Assembly (NCBI GenBank): GCA_027186245.1
Contig: CP114488.1
Location: forward strand, 5,747,501 to 5,811,500
Source: Coriaria nepalensis
Lineage: Eukaryota > Streptophyta > Magnoliopsida > Cucurbitales > Coriariaceae
Direction of reading: 5' to 3'
DNA length: 64,000 nucleotides
Shown here: piece after piece, positions 26,786-39,599 of the stretch
Layout: each line of letters begins with the position of its first letter
Numbering within the stretch: the first letter of the stretch is position 1
Program-made: the position numbers and the translations under genes
The notes under the pieces: model-generated
What the model saw: the letters and a program-made list of their open reading frames with translations, nothing else
Databases searched by the model: none
Told to the model about the DNA's origin: nothing

Positions 26786-28647
26786 AAGTATTTCGAAGAT
26801 ACTTGAGAATATGCTTTGCCACTATCTAGTGTTCTAAACTAGGATTTGATTGATAATGAATGACTATCCCTAAAGCATAACAAATGTCAGGTCTTGTAAA
26901 CAACATGACATACATAAGACTTCCTATAACTGAGGCATAGGAAATACGTCTCATCTCTTCTTCCTCTTAAGGTGTCTTTGGATACTATTCTTTAGAAAGA
27001 ACTACTCCATGCCTTGTCAGTAATTGACACTTCTTGGAGTTTTACATTAAGAATCGAGCCATCCCCTTATTTATGAAAGAGGCCCTGAGACAGTGCCAAA
27101 AGCTTCTTCTTCCTATCCTTTAGGATTTGGATTCCTAAAACATAGCTTGGTTCTCCTAAATCTTTCATTTGGAATTGCTCGGCTAGCAATTTCTTCACGT
27201 TTGACAATATTTCTACATCATTCCTAATAAGTAAAATATCGTTTACATAAAGAACTAAGAAGACAACATTCTTTTCTTCGATATATTTATAGACACATAG
27301 TTTGTCAATATTTTGCTCGAAGCCATATGTCTTGATAGTCTCATCAAACCTTAGGTTCCAAGAAGACCTAGAGGCTTGCTTAAATGGATTAAAGCAACTT
27401 GCAAATTTTTGCTCTTGGCCCTTTTGCACAAAATCTTCTAGTTGAATCATATAAATGTTTTCTTCAAGATAGCCATTTAGAAAAGTTATCTTGACATCCA
27501 TTTGCCATATCTCGTTGTCTAAACTAACATCTATGGATAAAAGAATGCATATAGACTTTAGCATAGCAATGGGACAGAAAGTCACTTCATTGCATGTTGC
27601 CATTTATCTTTTTCAGAATCATCCATTGCCTCATTGAAGGTTAATGGGACACCTTGGTTTATGTCTGACTCTAGAACCTAAGGCCGTATTCGTAAAAAAT
27701 GGTTTCTCACAATCCTCCCACTACAACGAGCTACTAGGGTGTTTTATCTGGGATCGGTGGTTTCTTGATGTTGTCATTCATCAGATGCTGATTGAGATGA
27801 TCTGATCTGATCTTATCAAAATTTAATTCCTCTAGTACTACCTTACTACGAGGTTTGTAATTTGTCATATAATCATGTTCAAGAAAAGTTGCATTTGTTG
27901 ATACAAACACTTTTTTGTCTCTAGGACTATAAAAGTAACCTCTCCTTGTGTTGGGAGCATAGCCAACAAATATGCTAATTTCAGATCGTGAGTCCAACTT
28001 CCTCATCTTGGATTTCAGCACATGTGCTTAACACCCCCATATATCAAAATGGCATAAACTAGGTTTAGTGCCATTCGACAACTCTAAAGGTGTCTATTGT
28101 ACGGACTTAGATAGAAGTACATTCAAAATGTATACTGCGATTTGAAGTGGATATTCTAGAATGGGAGTAGTAGGGATGAGTTGCTTAACATTGACCTAAC
28201 CATATCCAATAAGGTTTGTTTCTCCTTTCTGTAACACCATTCTGCTGTGAGTTGGGATAGAATACCATACTCTAGCAAATGACCCTTAAACTTAAAATCA
28301 AGGTTTTCACCTCCTCGAAATTGCTTTTCAACTTCCGCTCGGAATTCGTTGAACTTTCCTAAGGTTTCATATTTCCTCTGCATTAGGTATATATATCTAT
28401 ATCTAAAATAAGCATCAATAAAGGTGATGAAATATTCATAACCTCCTCTTGCTTGTACATTCATAGGACCATAGACGTCGTTATGTACTAACTGAAGTGG
28501 TTTTTTTTGGCTCTTAGCAGGCCCTTTGCAGAGAAATGTCTCTTAGTCATCTTTCCTTCTAGATAGGATTCGCAAACTAGAAGAGTTTCAATAGTTGGCT
28601 CTCTTAAAGGACCATCCTTTACTAACCTATTTATTCTATCAAGATTG
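26786..28647 (-). pseudogene. Copia integrase and reverse transcriptase relic
   Basis: The minus strand reads, from high to low coordinate: pre-integrase end DRINRLVKDGPLREPTIETL (28600-28647), integrase core ARGGYEYFITFIDAYFRYRY (28380-28460), integrase C-terminus SRSEISIFVGYAPNTRRGYF (27910-27980), then reverse transcriptase ITFLNGYLEENIYMIQLEDF and FLVLYVNDILLI (27067-27603). In that last stretch the catalytic YVDD has become YVND. Stops and frameshifts separate the pieces. The pre-integrase domain is split at 28647 by a solo LTR. Confidence 0.85.
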
Positions 28648-30382
28648 TGTTGGAAAACAGGTTTAAGATTTCGCAGCAGAAGCGATTATTAGTCCCAATA
28701 TATAATAAAATTTTTAAAAAAAACTTTTAGCCATCTTTTAGATATATATAAAAATTAATCCAACAGCTATGTGAAGAGATCATACCTTAGCCTACGTGAA
28801 TTGTTCGAGAAGACTCACGTCACAATCTTTTAGATCGATCCTCAACACACTAGGACGTGTGTGGGCACGTAGAGATGACAAGGTTTGTAGAGTTCCATTA
28901 GGTTTTTCAATTTTATTTAAACACTTTAAATTAATTGAATTAATGACTTAATTATAATATTGAATGACAAGATAATTATTAGATGATATCTTTGATATGG
29001 TCAAATGTTTTTAAATATGATTTAAAATAGAATATTATCTATTTAAAATCATATCATATCTTTAATGATATATTTAATTTAGTCAAGGATTTTCTTATTG
29101 AAAATCGAATCTCATCTATTTTAAATCAAATCATATCTTATTTGAATTTTAAATTAGTTTATCAAACTAATTTAAATATGACTTATATAATGTTAATATT
29201 AAATTAATATCTTATATCAATTTAATATTATATATATTTCGAAATTCATCATTTAAAATACATCTTTTAATTTAATTTAATTAATTAATTAACACTAATT
29301 ATCTTATAATTACTAGTTTGCCCTTAAAAACTATTGTTTTGCAAAGAAGACATTTTTTCAACCTTTATTATTCCTACCCTATATAGTGGTTTATAGAGGC
29401 TACTTGGGAACTATAGATCTATAATTCCAAGCTCCAATAAATTATATTATTAATTAAACTTTTTAATCTAATAAATCTAATTTATTAATCCTAGTATTAT
29501 TTCACTAAAAATATGAGATTGCACTCTTACAATTATAGAACATATTACTAAGAAATATCTAGTAGTCTATTGATATTTTATCATTATATGCAATCTAATC
29601 ATCCAATAATTGATTCATAATTAGAGCTGGTCAAAATTATCGTTTTGCCCCTTTAATTATTTCTTTATCCTTAAGTACCATTAATCTGCTATTGAATGGT
29701 CAATTTATAACTTAATTATAAATTTGGGCTCAAAATCATTCAAGTCCAGAATTAAACCTCAAGGGAATTAATATACAATCTTATAGGGCGAAGGTTTGGA
29801 TTCCATATCTGTAAATCACGTTCCCAACCACTTATCCTAATAAATCTCCAAAACAAAAGTCTTAGCCTGTTTTACAAATAAACCATGACGAGTGAATCAA
29901 AAGATCCATTTGACATAAACAGGAGTTCATGATTATTCAGGATTTGGATTGATCTACATATGATCATCTATTGATATGAAGAAAATTTTCTATGACAAAC
30001 AGTATTTTAATAAAGAATTAATTCATATCGGGTTCTGTCTTATATAATCAAATTATATAAAGTACCTCCACTAAGATGTCTATCTACATCAGTGATCCGA
30101 ATCTAGATTCCTTTCATTCACAATGCTACCGGAGCGTACTAGCAACCATTAATTAAATATCCCATACTCTAATATGTTGCAGACAATTTAATTCATTATC
30201 TATAATCTTAATCCTATTGTACCAATACAAGATTATAGCAACATAAATGAATTTGAAATTTTCTGGTATTTATATACATTATTCAATAATAATACATTCA
30301 CAACAATTATATAGCAAAATGCTATTTTTATTAATTTCATAAGACAATACTCATCACATGCTTTAGAGCATTATGCCCACCA
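28648..30382 (-). repeat. Solo LTR, copy B, with perfect 5-bp target duplication
   Basis: Begins TGTTGG and ends CCCACCA, flanked on both sides by GATTG (28643-28647 and 30383-30387). Removing it joins the interrupted pre-integrase reading: ...LRLEISI on one side and NLDRINRLVKDG on the other, matching the Copia consensus LRLGHINLDRI. It belongs to the same LTR family as copies A and C. Confidence 0.92.
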
Positions 30383-31753
30383 GATTGATATTTCTAACCT
30401 AAGATATCAAAGAAATGTATCATCACTTTTAGAAGCTTTTTGTTGTTTGTTAGATTTAGGATTTGCTACTTTAAATAATTCTGAATTATTTAACGATCGT
30501 TCATTTGGTTTAAGTAGATAGAGTCTGTTGTTTGTTTTGCATGATAAATATTGAACCTTTTTTAGAAATATAAATCTCATTATTATTAAAAGAAATATCA
30601 AAATTTTGTACATGCAACATAGATAAAGAAATCAAATTTTTACAAAATCCAAAAATAAAATAAAAATTATTCAAAATAAGATAATTATTGCTAAAAACTA
30701 AACTGACTGCTTCCACTGCTTTAGCTGAAAAGATTGCACCACTGCTAACTCTCATCGTCACCATGCCAACAACAAGCTCCCTCGATGAACTAAGTATCTG
30801 TAGAAGAACAAACATGATTAGTGGCTTCTGAATCTACTATCCAAGATGACAAATCATCTTCCACTAAACAGGCTTCTAAAACAAGTAAATCAAATTTATC
30901 TTTCCTTTTTTCCTTTAGCTTGAAGAAATACTTATTATAGTTTCTCTTCCAATGGCCATCAACTCCGTAGTGGAAACACTTTTCCTTGGGTTCTTTTTTC
31001 TTTGAGTTATTTTTCTTTTTGTTCTCTTTGCCTTTAAGTGACTTTTTGGTTTTCTTTCCCTTCTTGTCATTTCTATTGGTGTACCTCCTTTAATTGTTCT
31101 TAGCATAGGAGGAAAGCAGCTTTTGTTCAGCAACATTTACTTCCCCCTCTTTGGACGTGACCTTATTTAAGGTCTCAAGAGTTTGTAATTTATTCAACAG
31201 CTGAGTCATGTTGTACCACAACTTGTTTATAACATAGTTGGTGATGAATGGAGTAAAAGCCGATGATAGTGACTCAGGTATGATGCTAACTTGAGTGTGC
31301 TCGTCAATGGTAGCCCTATGTATTTCTGCCTCATGCATTGTGTTGATCATGTTCAAAACATGATCTCTGACAGAAACTCCTTTCTTCATCTTGGCATTCA
31401 TGTAGCTTTATGACGACTCTGGTTGGATTGCTGCCCAAAAAAAACCACGAGAGACTCCAATATCTCTCATATGCAGTCTCTACGTTTTCATGTTTCTTCC
31501 TAAGAACATCACTCATGTTCATCAACATGTAGCATTTGGCTTTGTTATTGGATTGGATTCAATATTCATACTTTTCCCATATATTACGAGCAACATTTGC
31601 ATCGGGATCTTCAGGACATTCCTTGGTCAAGATAAATTTATGGTTCTCACAAATTAAAACCATATTTAAATTTGATTTCCATCTCATAAAATTATCACTA
31701 GTTAATTTGTATTCGTTGAGTAAAACTGTAACATGATTATTGATTGAAGACAT
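30383..31753 (-). pseudogene. Copia gag-protease-pre-integrase relic
   Basis: Gag starts at 31753 (MSSINNHVTVLLNEYKLTSD, then NFMRWKSNLNMVL). The middle of gag is at 31090-31528 with a frame change. The zinc knuckle at about 30935-30990 reads CFHYGVDGHWKRNY: two of the four ligands are now tyrosine. A protease-like IVDSEATNHVCS patch is near 30810-30845, and the pre-integrase domain (MRVSSGAIFSAKAVEAVSLV, FDISFNNNEIYISKKG) is at 30510-30760. The reading continues beyond solo LTR B. Confidence 0.85.
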
Positions 31754-33864
31754 GAGGATTGTTGAAATTAAATAAAATATACATGATTCATTATAATTGA
31801 AATAAATATGAAAGTTTTGAAATAGTAAATATGATGCCTGAATGCAACAAATAAACCATATAAAATTATTTATTACTAAACCACAATTAATTAACTAAAC
31901 AATTAATATGCCGCATTAGGGTCAATAATATTAATTTCAAATTAATTTTGAGACATTCCCAAACCTGCAAGTAAAACTCAAAATATCTAATATTTTTGCT
32001 TTTCCTCATAAGTTACCGTTTATTCAGTCAAGACATATTAACCACTTAAAGCTTGATTATGTCTTTGTGAGTGTAACCCATTATTTCAGAATCCATAACT
32101 TAACTCGAAAGTTGCCGCCTTAGGGTTGGTCAAGTTTGAAATACATCGTTTTTCCCTATCTTCTTAAGAAGCTAACCTTGATATTGATATGGTGTGAAAC
32201 CTTCCTTAAGGGAACGAAAATAAAGCCGTCTCGTGACCCTTTCCATATCTCATGATATTGTACTAATAATGAAGACCATGGGTTATATTATCATATCAAC
32301 CTTCTCCCACTCACTATTTTAAAATATGTATTTTTATAAAACATCCTATGTTTTCAAATAAAACTAATTAATTAATTCTAAATAAATTACTAGTTGATTA
32401 ACCAATGAATATAATCCTATTATTTATAATTGGAAATCACATTGGGTTTAGGTTCAATTTAAACTTTTTAATTCATATCTTAATATGAGCCTAATCTTAT
32501 TAGGTGAAACTAATTTGTAATTAATGGACTAATTACATTCATTAAACTTTAACAAAACTCCTTTTAATAAAGTTGATTATTAAAGGCTTATCTTAAAAGT
32601 TTACTTTGATTAGGTGTGATTACCATGTTGAACTCGTTAAAACTCAATCCAGTTATGTAATTAACTTCCCCGATCCTAATAAATCATGTTTTTACTCATG
32701 AGATGCATGTTTTAAAAATAAAACTCTATGGGTATTCATGAATGGCATGTTATCGATTAATGTACGAATATGTTATCAATCAAATCAATCAACATAAATA
32801 AATAGATATAATGGACTGGGTACTTTTGAGTATTTTTAGAATTTACAACCTTTGCAAAAATATAAATAAATTAAAGAAATAAAAAATTACACAAAGGCTT
32901 TAAGTATTACATTCTTCCCAAAGCTGCTTCATTTTGAATCTGGGCTTAACTGATAATTTTTCAAATCAAGTTCAATTTCATAATCCTTAGAAAAACAATT
33001 TTAAACTTAACTTTTATTTAACTTAATTATTTTGAATTGGGTCTAAACTCTTTCGGGCTAATCAGACTTATTTGGGTCCAACAAGATATTTGGTTTTTCA
33101 AAAAATCTAAAATTAAGTTAATGGGCTTAAAAATACATTATTTTTGGGCCACTTATAAATGGGTCAAACCAATTATAGGGTGGGTTATGGGTCAGACTAG
33201 TGACCTGATCCGTTAGAGCATCACAAGCCAAAGCTCATGAAACCACTAGGGTAAGCCGCAGGTGGCAGCAGCTTAAAACAACCATTGCTGCTTGCGGTTG
33301 CACACCCTGGCTGGAGCCAGTGCCTAGGACAGTGGCTAGAGCCAGTGGCTAGGACAACAGTTGGTTTGACCAGTGGCCTTATGTCGTGGGACAGTCTGCA
33401 GCTGGGCTATGCTGCGGCTACTGGACGATTTCCTGGGCTTGTGGCAAGCGCCGGAACCGCGGGACCATCTTATGGCTTACGGCAACTGTTGCAGCAGTGG
33501 AATAGTCTTGTGACCTTAGGGCCGCTGGCCGTGTGGTGCAGCAAGGGTGGCCTCGCCACCACAGCACAGTTGCCATCCATGGAGCCCCGCCCTTATGGTT
33601 TCTTCTTCATCCCTATCGCGCAGAATTTTACAACAAAAAAAATTGTACAAAAAATCCTATGCCACAAATTGGTTGACACAAAATCAAGGGAAAGAAAACT
33701 AAACAAATTCCTAATCCAAAATCACCATATAATTAACTATCTTTTACATCAACCATATATTCAAAAAACATGCACATCCATTCAACATTAAAAAAACATA
33801 CAAATCCTGCGCGATAGGGATAATGCAAGAATCCAAAACAGTGAAATCTATACATATATATAAA
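31754..33864 (-). mobile_element. Copia 5' leader
   Basis: Non-coding leader between the primer-binding site (33865-33880) and gag. It contains the GC-rich island at 33240-33620 and a 14-bp perfect inverted repeat (33609-33622 and 33808-33821). Confidence 0.65.
33240..33620. other. GC-rich island in Copia leader, with 24-bp tandem repeat
   Basis: The most GC-rich stretch of the window outside BiP. It contains two adjacent copies of a GGCTGGAGCCAGTGCCTAGG-type unit at 33309-33357. An antisense ORF of 168 codons (33285-33791, plus strand) crosses it, but the ORF has no recognisable domain and runs into AT-rich leader, so it is not called as a gene. Confidence 0.6.
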
Positions 33865-33880
33865 GATTACTTTGATACCA
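33865..33880 (-). other. Primer-binding site
   Basis: The minus strand reads TGGTATCAAAGTAATC, sharing the first eight bases with the initiator tRNA-Met site TGGTATCAGAGC. It lies two bases from the start of LTR copy C, fixing that LTR as the 5' LTR of a minus-strand element. Confidence 0.75.
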
Positions 33881-33882
33881 AA

Positions 33883-35570
33883 TGTTGGAAAATGGGTTTA
33901 AAAAGTCACAGCGGAAAGGATATTTGGTCCCATTATATAAAAAAATTTTCCAAAATCTTTTAGCGATCTTTTATATATATATATATAAATTAATTGTTTA
34001 TCTATACGAAGAGTTCCGACCTTAGCCTACGTGAAGCGATCGTCAAGACGCTCACCACAATCTTCCAAGTCAATTCTTAACATACTAGGATGTGTGTAGG
34101 CTTGTAGAAATGGCTAGAATAAGATGTATTTATAGGATTCTATTTGGTTTTCTGTTTAATATTATTTTTAATTTAAACATTTTAAATCATATCATTATCA
34201 TTATGATATATTTGATTTAGTCAAATCTTTTCAAATCTAATTTAAAATAAAATCTTATCTATTTTAAATTATAACATATCTTATTTGAATTTTAAATTAA
34301 TTTCTCAAACTAATTGAGATTTTACTTACCTAATTTTAATATTAAATTAATATCTCATATTAAATTAATATTATATATAACATATTTAATTAAAAAAATA
34401 AATATATTATTTTTTATAAAATGAATTTCAAAATTCAACATTATATTTAAATACATCTTGGAATTAATTAATTATTTAATTAACTAATTAATACTAATTA
34501 TCTCATAGTTATATATTTACCTTAGAAAACTATTTTTTTTTGCAAATAAGTCTTTTTTAACCTTTGTCATTCTTACCCTATACATTATTTTATAGAAGTG
34601 ATCTGAGCACCATGGACTTTTAATTCCAAGCACTAATAAATTAGATTATTAATTAAACTCTTTTACCTAATAAATTTTATTTATTAATCGTAATATTATT
34701 ACCCTAAAAAATGAGATTGCACTCTTATAGAACAAATTATTGAGCAATCTCTAGTATTCTGTTGATATTATCAATACATGGAGTTCAATTCTCCAACAAT
34801 TGATTCATAATTAGATCTGGTTAAAATTACAATTTTACTCCTCTAATTATCTCTTTAACCTTAAGTACCATTAATCCATTTGTAAATGATTAATTTATAA
34901 CTTAGTTATAAATTTAAGCTCAAAACCATTCAGTTCGTGAATTAATCTCTAAGGGAACCAATATACAATATTTTATGAAGAAGTTTGGATTCCATATCTG
35001 TAAATCGTGTTCCCAACTACTTATCCTAATGAATCTCCGAAACAAAAGTCTTTAGTCTATTTTACAAACAAATCGTGACAAGTAAATCAAAAGATTAAGT
35101 TGATATAAACAGGAATTCTTGACTACTTAGGATTTAGATTGATCTACATATGATCATCTATTGATATGAATAAAATTCTTTATGGTAAACGGTGTGTTGA
35201 TAAAGAATTAATTCATATTGGGTCAAGTCCTATATAATCTAATTATATAAAGCACTTCCACTAAGATATCTATCTACATTAGTGATCCCGATCTTGATCA
35301 CTTGCATTCATAATGCTAGTGGACCGTACTACCAACCACATATTAAAGATTCCATACTTTAATATGTTGCAGAAAATTTAATTTATCATCTCTAATCTTA
35401 ATCCTCTCGTACTAATACAAGATTATAGTTACATAAATGAATTTGGAATTCTCATATCAATACACATTATTCAATAATAACATATTCAAACAATTATATG
35501 GAAAAATGTCACTTTCATTAATTTAATAAAAATGTACTTATTACAAGCTTTTAAGGCACCATGCCCAACG
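33883..35570 (-). repeat. Copia 5' LTR, copy C
   Basis: Starts TGTTGGAAAATGGG beside the primer-binding site and ends GCCCAACG (CCAACA family). Outer flank GCTGG (35571-35575) matches at four of five bases the GATGG to the left of copy A (24525-24529). No matching flank exists on its inner side, as expected of a 5' LTR. Confidence 0.85.
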
Positions 35571-37850
35571 GCTGGAACATGATGTGGTTTCATTATCAAT
35601 TATTGAGAATTATAGTCCATGAAAAATATAATTTCAATCTAGAGTTTCCATGGATTAAAATCATATTCTTAGCTCTTCTCAAGAGTGTAACAATGCTCGA
35701 CTAAAGTTTTTATCGTGTCAAATCATATTTCCTTTATTCATGCTCATAACACTTAGAGTATTGACAACATCTAATTTTGTACATATCATACATGACATAA
35801 CATATAGCATAACATAGGTTATTTAATTCACACACTCTCTCCATTGAATGAAGAGTAAGGTTTCATGACATTTATGAAATTGTAATTTATTGGAATCTTT
35901 CGTATTAAACCCTTTTTATACTTTTCTTATGTACATTAATAGGTTAAGCCAAGAAACCTTTTGAATTTATCTCTATAGATCTCTTAATCATAAGCCAAAG
36001 ATTATTTACCCATATCTTTCATGGAGAAGTTTTTCGATAACCATAGATGTTCTTACAATATAACTATGTCTTTCATAATGAGTAGTTATTAAGACAATGA
36101 ACATCATATTTCTCCCATTAACTCTTGTATACACTTAGGTAATCATTTTGAATAAACCAGGAAAAACTCATTTTTCCTAGTGTGTAAAGGATCCCTATAT
36201 TGAGTATTATGGTCCTATGTGTTCATAGCCAACCATAATAAACATATAAAGTAGTGAATCCGTTTTTTTGCAATTTTAAGTCATGTAACTCCTTTATTCT
36301 TAAATCAAACAATTTGATTTATTCACTATATTAGATTTCCTATTCTCGGATGCTTGCTTTAATCCTTAGATTAAGCTTCTAAAACAACTACTTTGTGTCT
36401 TTTTATGAGAACCTTAAATTCTATCTCATACACCTTTTATTTCTTATTTCGAATAAGGTTTTTTATATCGAAATACATTGAATATTAATGTATACCACAA
36501 AATCACAATTCCTACTTATGAAGGTTCCTTTTTAGTGTGAATCTATCGAACTAGGTTTCTTAATCTATTTTTTAATTTTATGGTACTTATCATTCATGCG
36601 AGTATTTTACTCCCAATGTCTTCTTAGAAGGTAACATTATTTCTAGGAAAATAATATTTCAGCTAAAAAGTCTTTTTAGCTTAATGAGATATAGAGAAGA
36701 TAAGTCATAGTCTTTATTAGGGATATCCCAAAAACTTTAACATCTCCATATCTCATATGTGGTAGGATGTTCTATCTATCCATATCTCATGTGGATCATT
36801 TGATGTAGATTTAGAGAATCATATTCCCTATTTATGTGGTGATTTCTAGGCTATGTCCTAGTTTGACATAAGCGTGTTCAATGTATAAGTCATATTGGAC
36901 CATATCGATATAGTTCAATGTAAACCCTATGAATTTCTGACAATATCTAGTTGGTAGGAAAATATGGTCTAGATAAGTAAGTAATTATGAAGTTTTATAT
37001 TGCCATTAAATAATTAAACTGCAATATGAAAGCAAATGTATATTTATATATAATGAAACTAAATAAAATTTACATACAGAAATAAATAAAGCAAATAATT
37101 AAATAGTTAAAATTTTAGATCAACGTATAAAATCAAGTAGGGAGTTGTCATTCATTTGAATAAGAATCACATGCTATTATTCAGCTACATCTTCTGCTTT
37201 GGTTAAAATAAACATGTAAGATAAGAACACCACATTTCTAAGCTAAATACATCATGGTTAATACCCATTTTGAATTCAGTCGTGTAAAACTCTTTCACTG
37301 TAGACACCTATCTCTTTCAACAAAAATATGCTTCCTCTCCTTCGGTTCCCTACTCTCATTTAGAAAGAAGTCGATTGATTAAGTTAGATTATGAATAACG
37401 GACAAGCGTGACAAGCTAGTTAAGGAGTAAGTAAACATCTAACCTCTACCTTCTTATGTTGTGGATATAATTTAATTATATCATGTATTTAGCATACACT
37501 ATTGCACTGGATTGGAAATTTCATATTAGTATGCAGTTAATAAAAATATGAAACTAATAATTAGAATATTTAGGTTGGGTATGATTAGTCGATGGTTTAT
37601 ACATGTTCCCCACTATTTTATTACAATCCATATTTACACTTTTAAGTGGACCGAGAAAAATTCTTTTCTCCTATTGTGTAAATAAACCCCGTATCGAGTA
37701 TTATGGTCCCATATGTCTGTAGCCAACCACAATAAATATGTAAGGCAGCAAAAGAACTTTTGTAATTACATCACATGTAACTCTTTTAAATGGTCGTAGA
37801 AGAGCATGGTCTAACATGTCCTTACCTAACCATATCTTCTAGCCTCTGTT
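35571..37850 (-). pseudogene. Copia pol and leader remnant (element B)
   Basis: Matches the minus-strand Copia element at 50876-54300 throughout. The minus strand shows decayed reverse transcriptase (FSMKDMG near 36020; IYRDKFKRFLGL near 35960). It contains two copies of the roughly 150-bp leader block: one inside reverse transcriptase (36156-36305) and one near its 5' end (37655-37795). Gag and integrase are deleted. 36990-37600 includes AT-rich sequence I could not place. Confidence 0.6.
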
Positions 37851-39457
37851 GGCCCTAATATGTTTAGACAACATATGGCGTGGAGAGATACTCCTCCAAA
37901 TGATCTAAGCATCAAAACAAGCAAAAATGGACACATAATCAATAAGGATGTCCAAGACAATTCAATTTACTAAAATAGCTAAACTACCCTTCATATGTCT
38001 CTCTCGAGCCCTAATCATTATTTTACGTACTTAAATTAAGCTCTCTGTTGTTGTTATGGCAGACTTTGACCCGTAGACTTGTAGACTGTTGACCTTCGTT
38101 GACCTCGTCCACCCTAGGTGTTTTGCATATTTAAGGCATTTCGTGAAATCGAGTATTCGAGCTATCGACCATCGACCCTTCGACCCAATAGACTTATTCT
38201 TAGGTTTGAGGCATCGAGTAGGTCAAGGTGTTGAGCCGTCGACCATCAACCCTTTGAATCAATACATAACAAGTCAAGGCACCTTCGATTTGAGTACTCT
38301 TCCTAGACCGAGGTTTCCCATTTTCCATCCCATATTGAGACTTAATATAATGTCTCTCGGTTAGGGTTCCCGATCTAGACCGAAGACTTTCCTTCTTTCC
38401 TAGACCAAGACCTTAAATAATATCTTCCGGTTTGAGTTCCTGGTCCAGGCTGAGTTCTTAGTCTAGAAATATAGAAGCATGACTAAGTTCTCATTCTCAA
38501 ATTAATTTCATATACTAAGGGTGTTGACCCTATCGACTCCTTTCATATATTAAAGGCATAGACCCATCGACCCATTTCATATATTGAAGTCATCGACCTA
38601 TCAATCCTTTGCACATTGAGGGCGTCAACCTCCATTTTATATTATAGGTGTTGACCCATTAGACCGCTCATATATTGAAGGCGTCAACTCGTCGACCCTT
38701 TGCCTCTTAAATCTGTCGACACTTTGCATGTTACATGCATTGACCCTGTATCTAAACCTCAACTCATTCAAACCTTGCTAACCTAGTAAGGCACATGAAT
38801 CTTGCTAACCTTACAGATTCTACTCTTACCTTCGACTTAACATCAAGACTAAAGATTTCGAGCCAAAAAAAAAGAATCAGTTATTACCGACGGTATCCTT
38901 TAGCTGGTACTATCCTTTATATTAGAATCTGCACTTTCGCTTTCTTTGATTCTAGATTATGGAATAAGAAAGGAATTCTAAACTTCTCTCCATTTTTCCT
39001 AAGGAACTAATAAAATGGTTAAGAACTCCGTAACTCTTATTATATTGGAAATAAGAAGGAATAATTTTTTTTTCTTTAGTAACTGATAGAAGTCGTATCT
39101 GATCTCACTGTAGGTGATAACTGGAAGACCTACATCAGATGTTTATTCTTTTAACTTATCTTCTCGGTGAGCTTCCGCCCATGCCCCCTTCTACTATTAG
39201 CTGTACTGTGCAGTTATAATATAATCTTTATTATACTGTTAACTATATAGTTTTTAATGTACTATTACTATCCTCAATTAATGAAATAAGGGAATAAGTT
39301 GCTTATTCCAACATTGATCGGCTTCTCTGAGTCTTCTATGCCAAGACAAACCAGCATCTCACATTTTCAAATCGGCATCTCAGCTTGACAATCGACATCT
39401 CTCGTAACCAACTGACATCTCACTTTTTCTATGCCAAAACTTAACCGGCATCTCACA
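37850..39457 (-). repeat. Gypsy 3' LTR remnant with internal repeats
   Basis: On the minus strand this follows the Gypsy polypurine tract. The LTR edge is placed at 39457, where the plus strand reads CCGGCATCTCACA, i.e. TGTGAGATGCCGG on the minus strand. The segment 37850-38050 matches 47157-47395 in the other LTR region. The left end is cut by Copia sequence. Between lie the repeats at 38260-38770. Confidence 0.45.
38260..38770. repeat. Degenerate tandem repeats rich in TCGACCC
   Basis: 38280-38470 repeats a CCTAGACCGAGACTT / TCGGTTAGGGTTCC block about every 70 bp. 38505-38700 repeats CATATATTGAAGGCGTCGACC-like units (starts at about 38509, 38544, 38579, 38612, 38669), period near 35 bp. 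The GTCGACCCTTTG wording recalls the 54-bp minisatellite at 20362, without a clear alignment. Confidence 0.6.
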
Positions 39458-39460
39458 ATC
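39340..39460. repeat. Repeated GGCATCTCA motif at the Gypsy LTR edge
   Basis: The motif (C/T)(C/G)(A/G)CATCTC(A/T) occurs five times in about 110 bases, the last forming the LTR end. Confidence 0.55.
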
Positions 39461-39462
39461 TT

Positions 39463-39504
39463 CCCCCCCCCCACCCCCGCCCCCCCCGCCCCCCCCGCCC
39501 CCCC
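39463..39504 (-). other. Polypurine tract expanded into a G-run (plus-strand C-run)
   Basis: The plus strand has five C tracts of 10, 5, 8, 8 and 7 bases broken by single A or G bases. It sits exactly where the minus-strand Gypsy polypurine tract should be, next to the LTR edge at 39457. Five G tracts on the minus strand could form a G-quadruplex. Confidence 0.7.
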
Positions 39505-39599
39505 TTAAGAAATTCAGTCCTCGAATTTCAAACACCTGCCTTAAATTATATAAAGATAACATATCCAATAATAATGATATGCATGCAATGAACTAGGCT

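Noticed and set aside
33285..33791. 168-codon plus-strand ORF across the GC-rich island
   Set aside because: It is antisense to the minus-strand Copia leader, has no domain, and half of it is AT-rich leader. Length is explained by the local GC content.
39380..39568. ORF containing a run of 13 glycines
   Set aside because: The glycines are the reverse complement of the C-run in the Gypsy polypurine tract.
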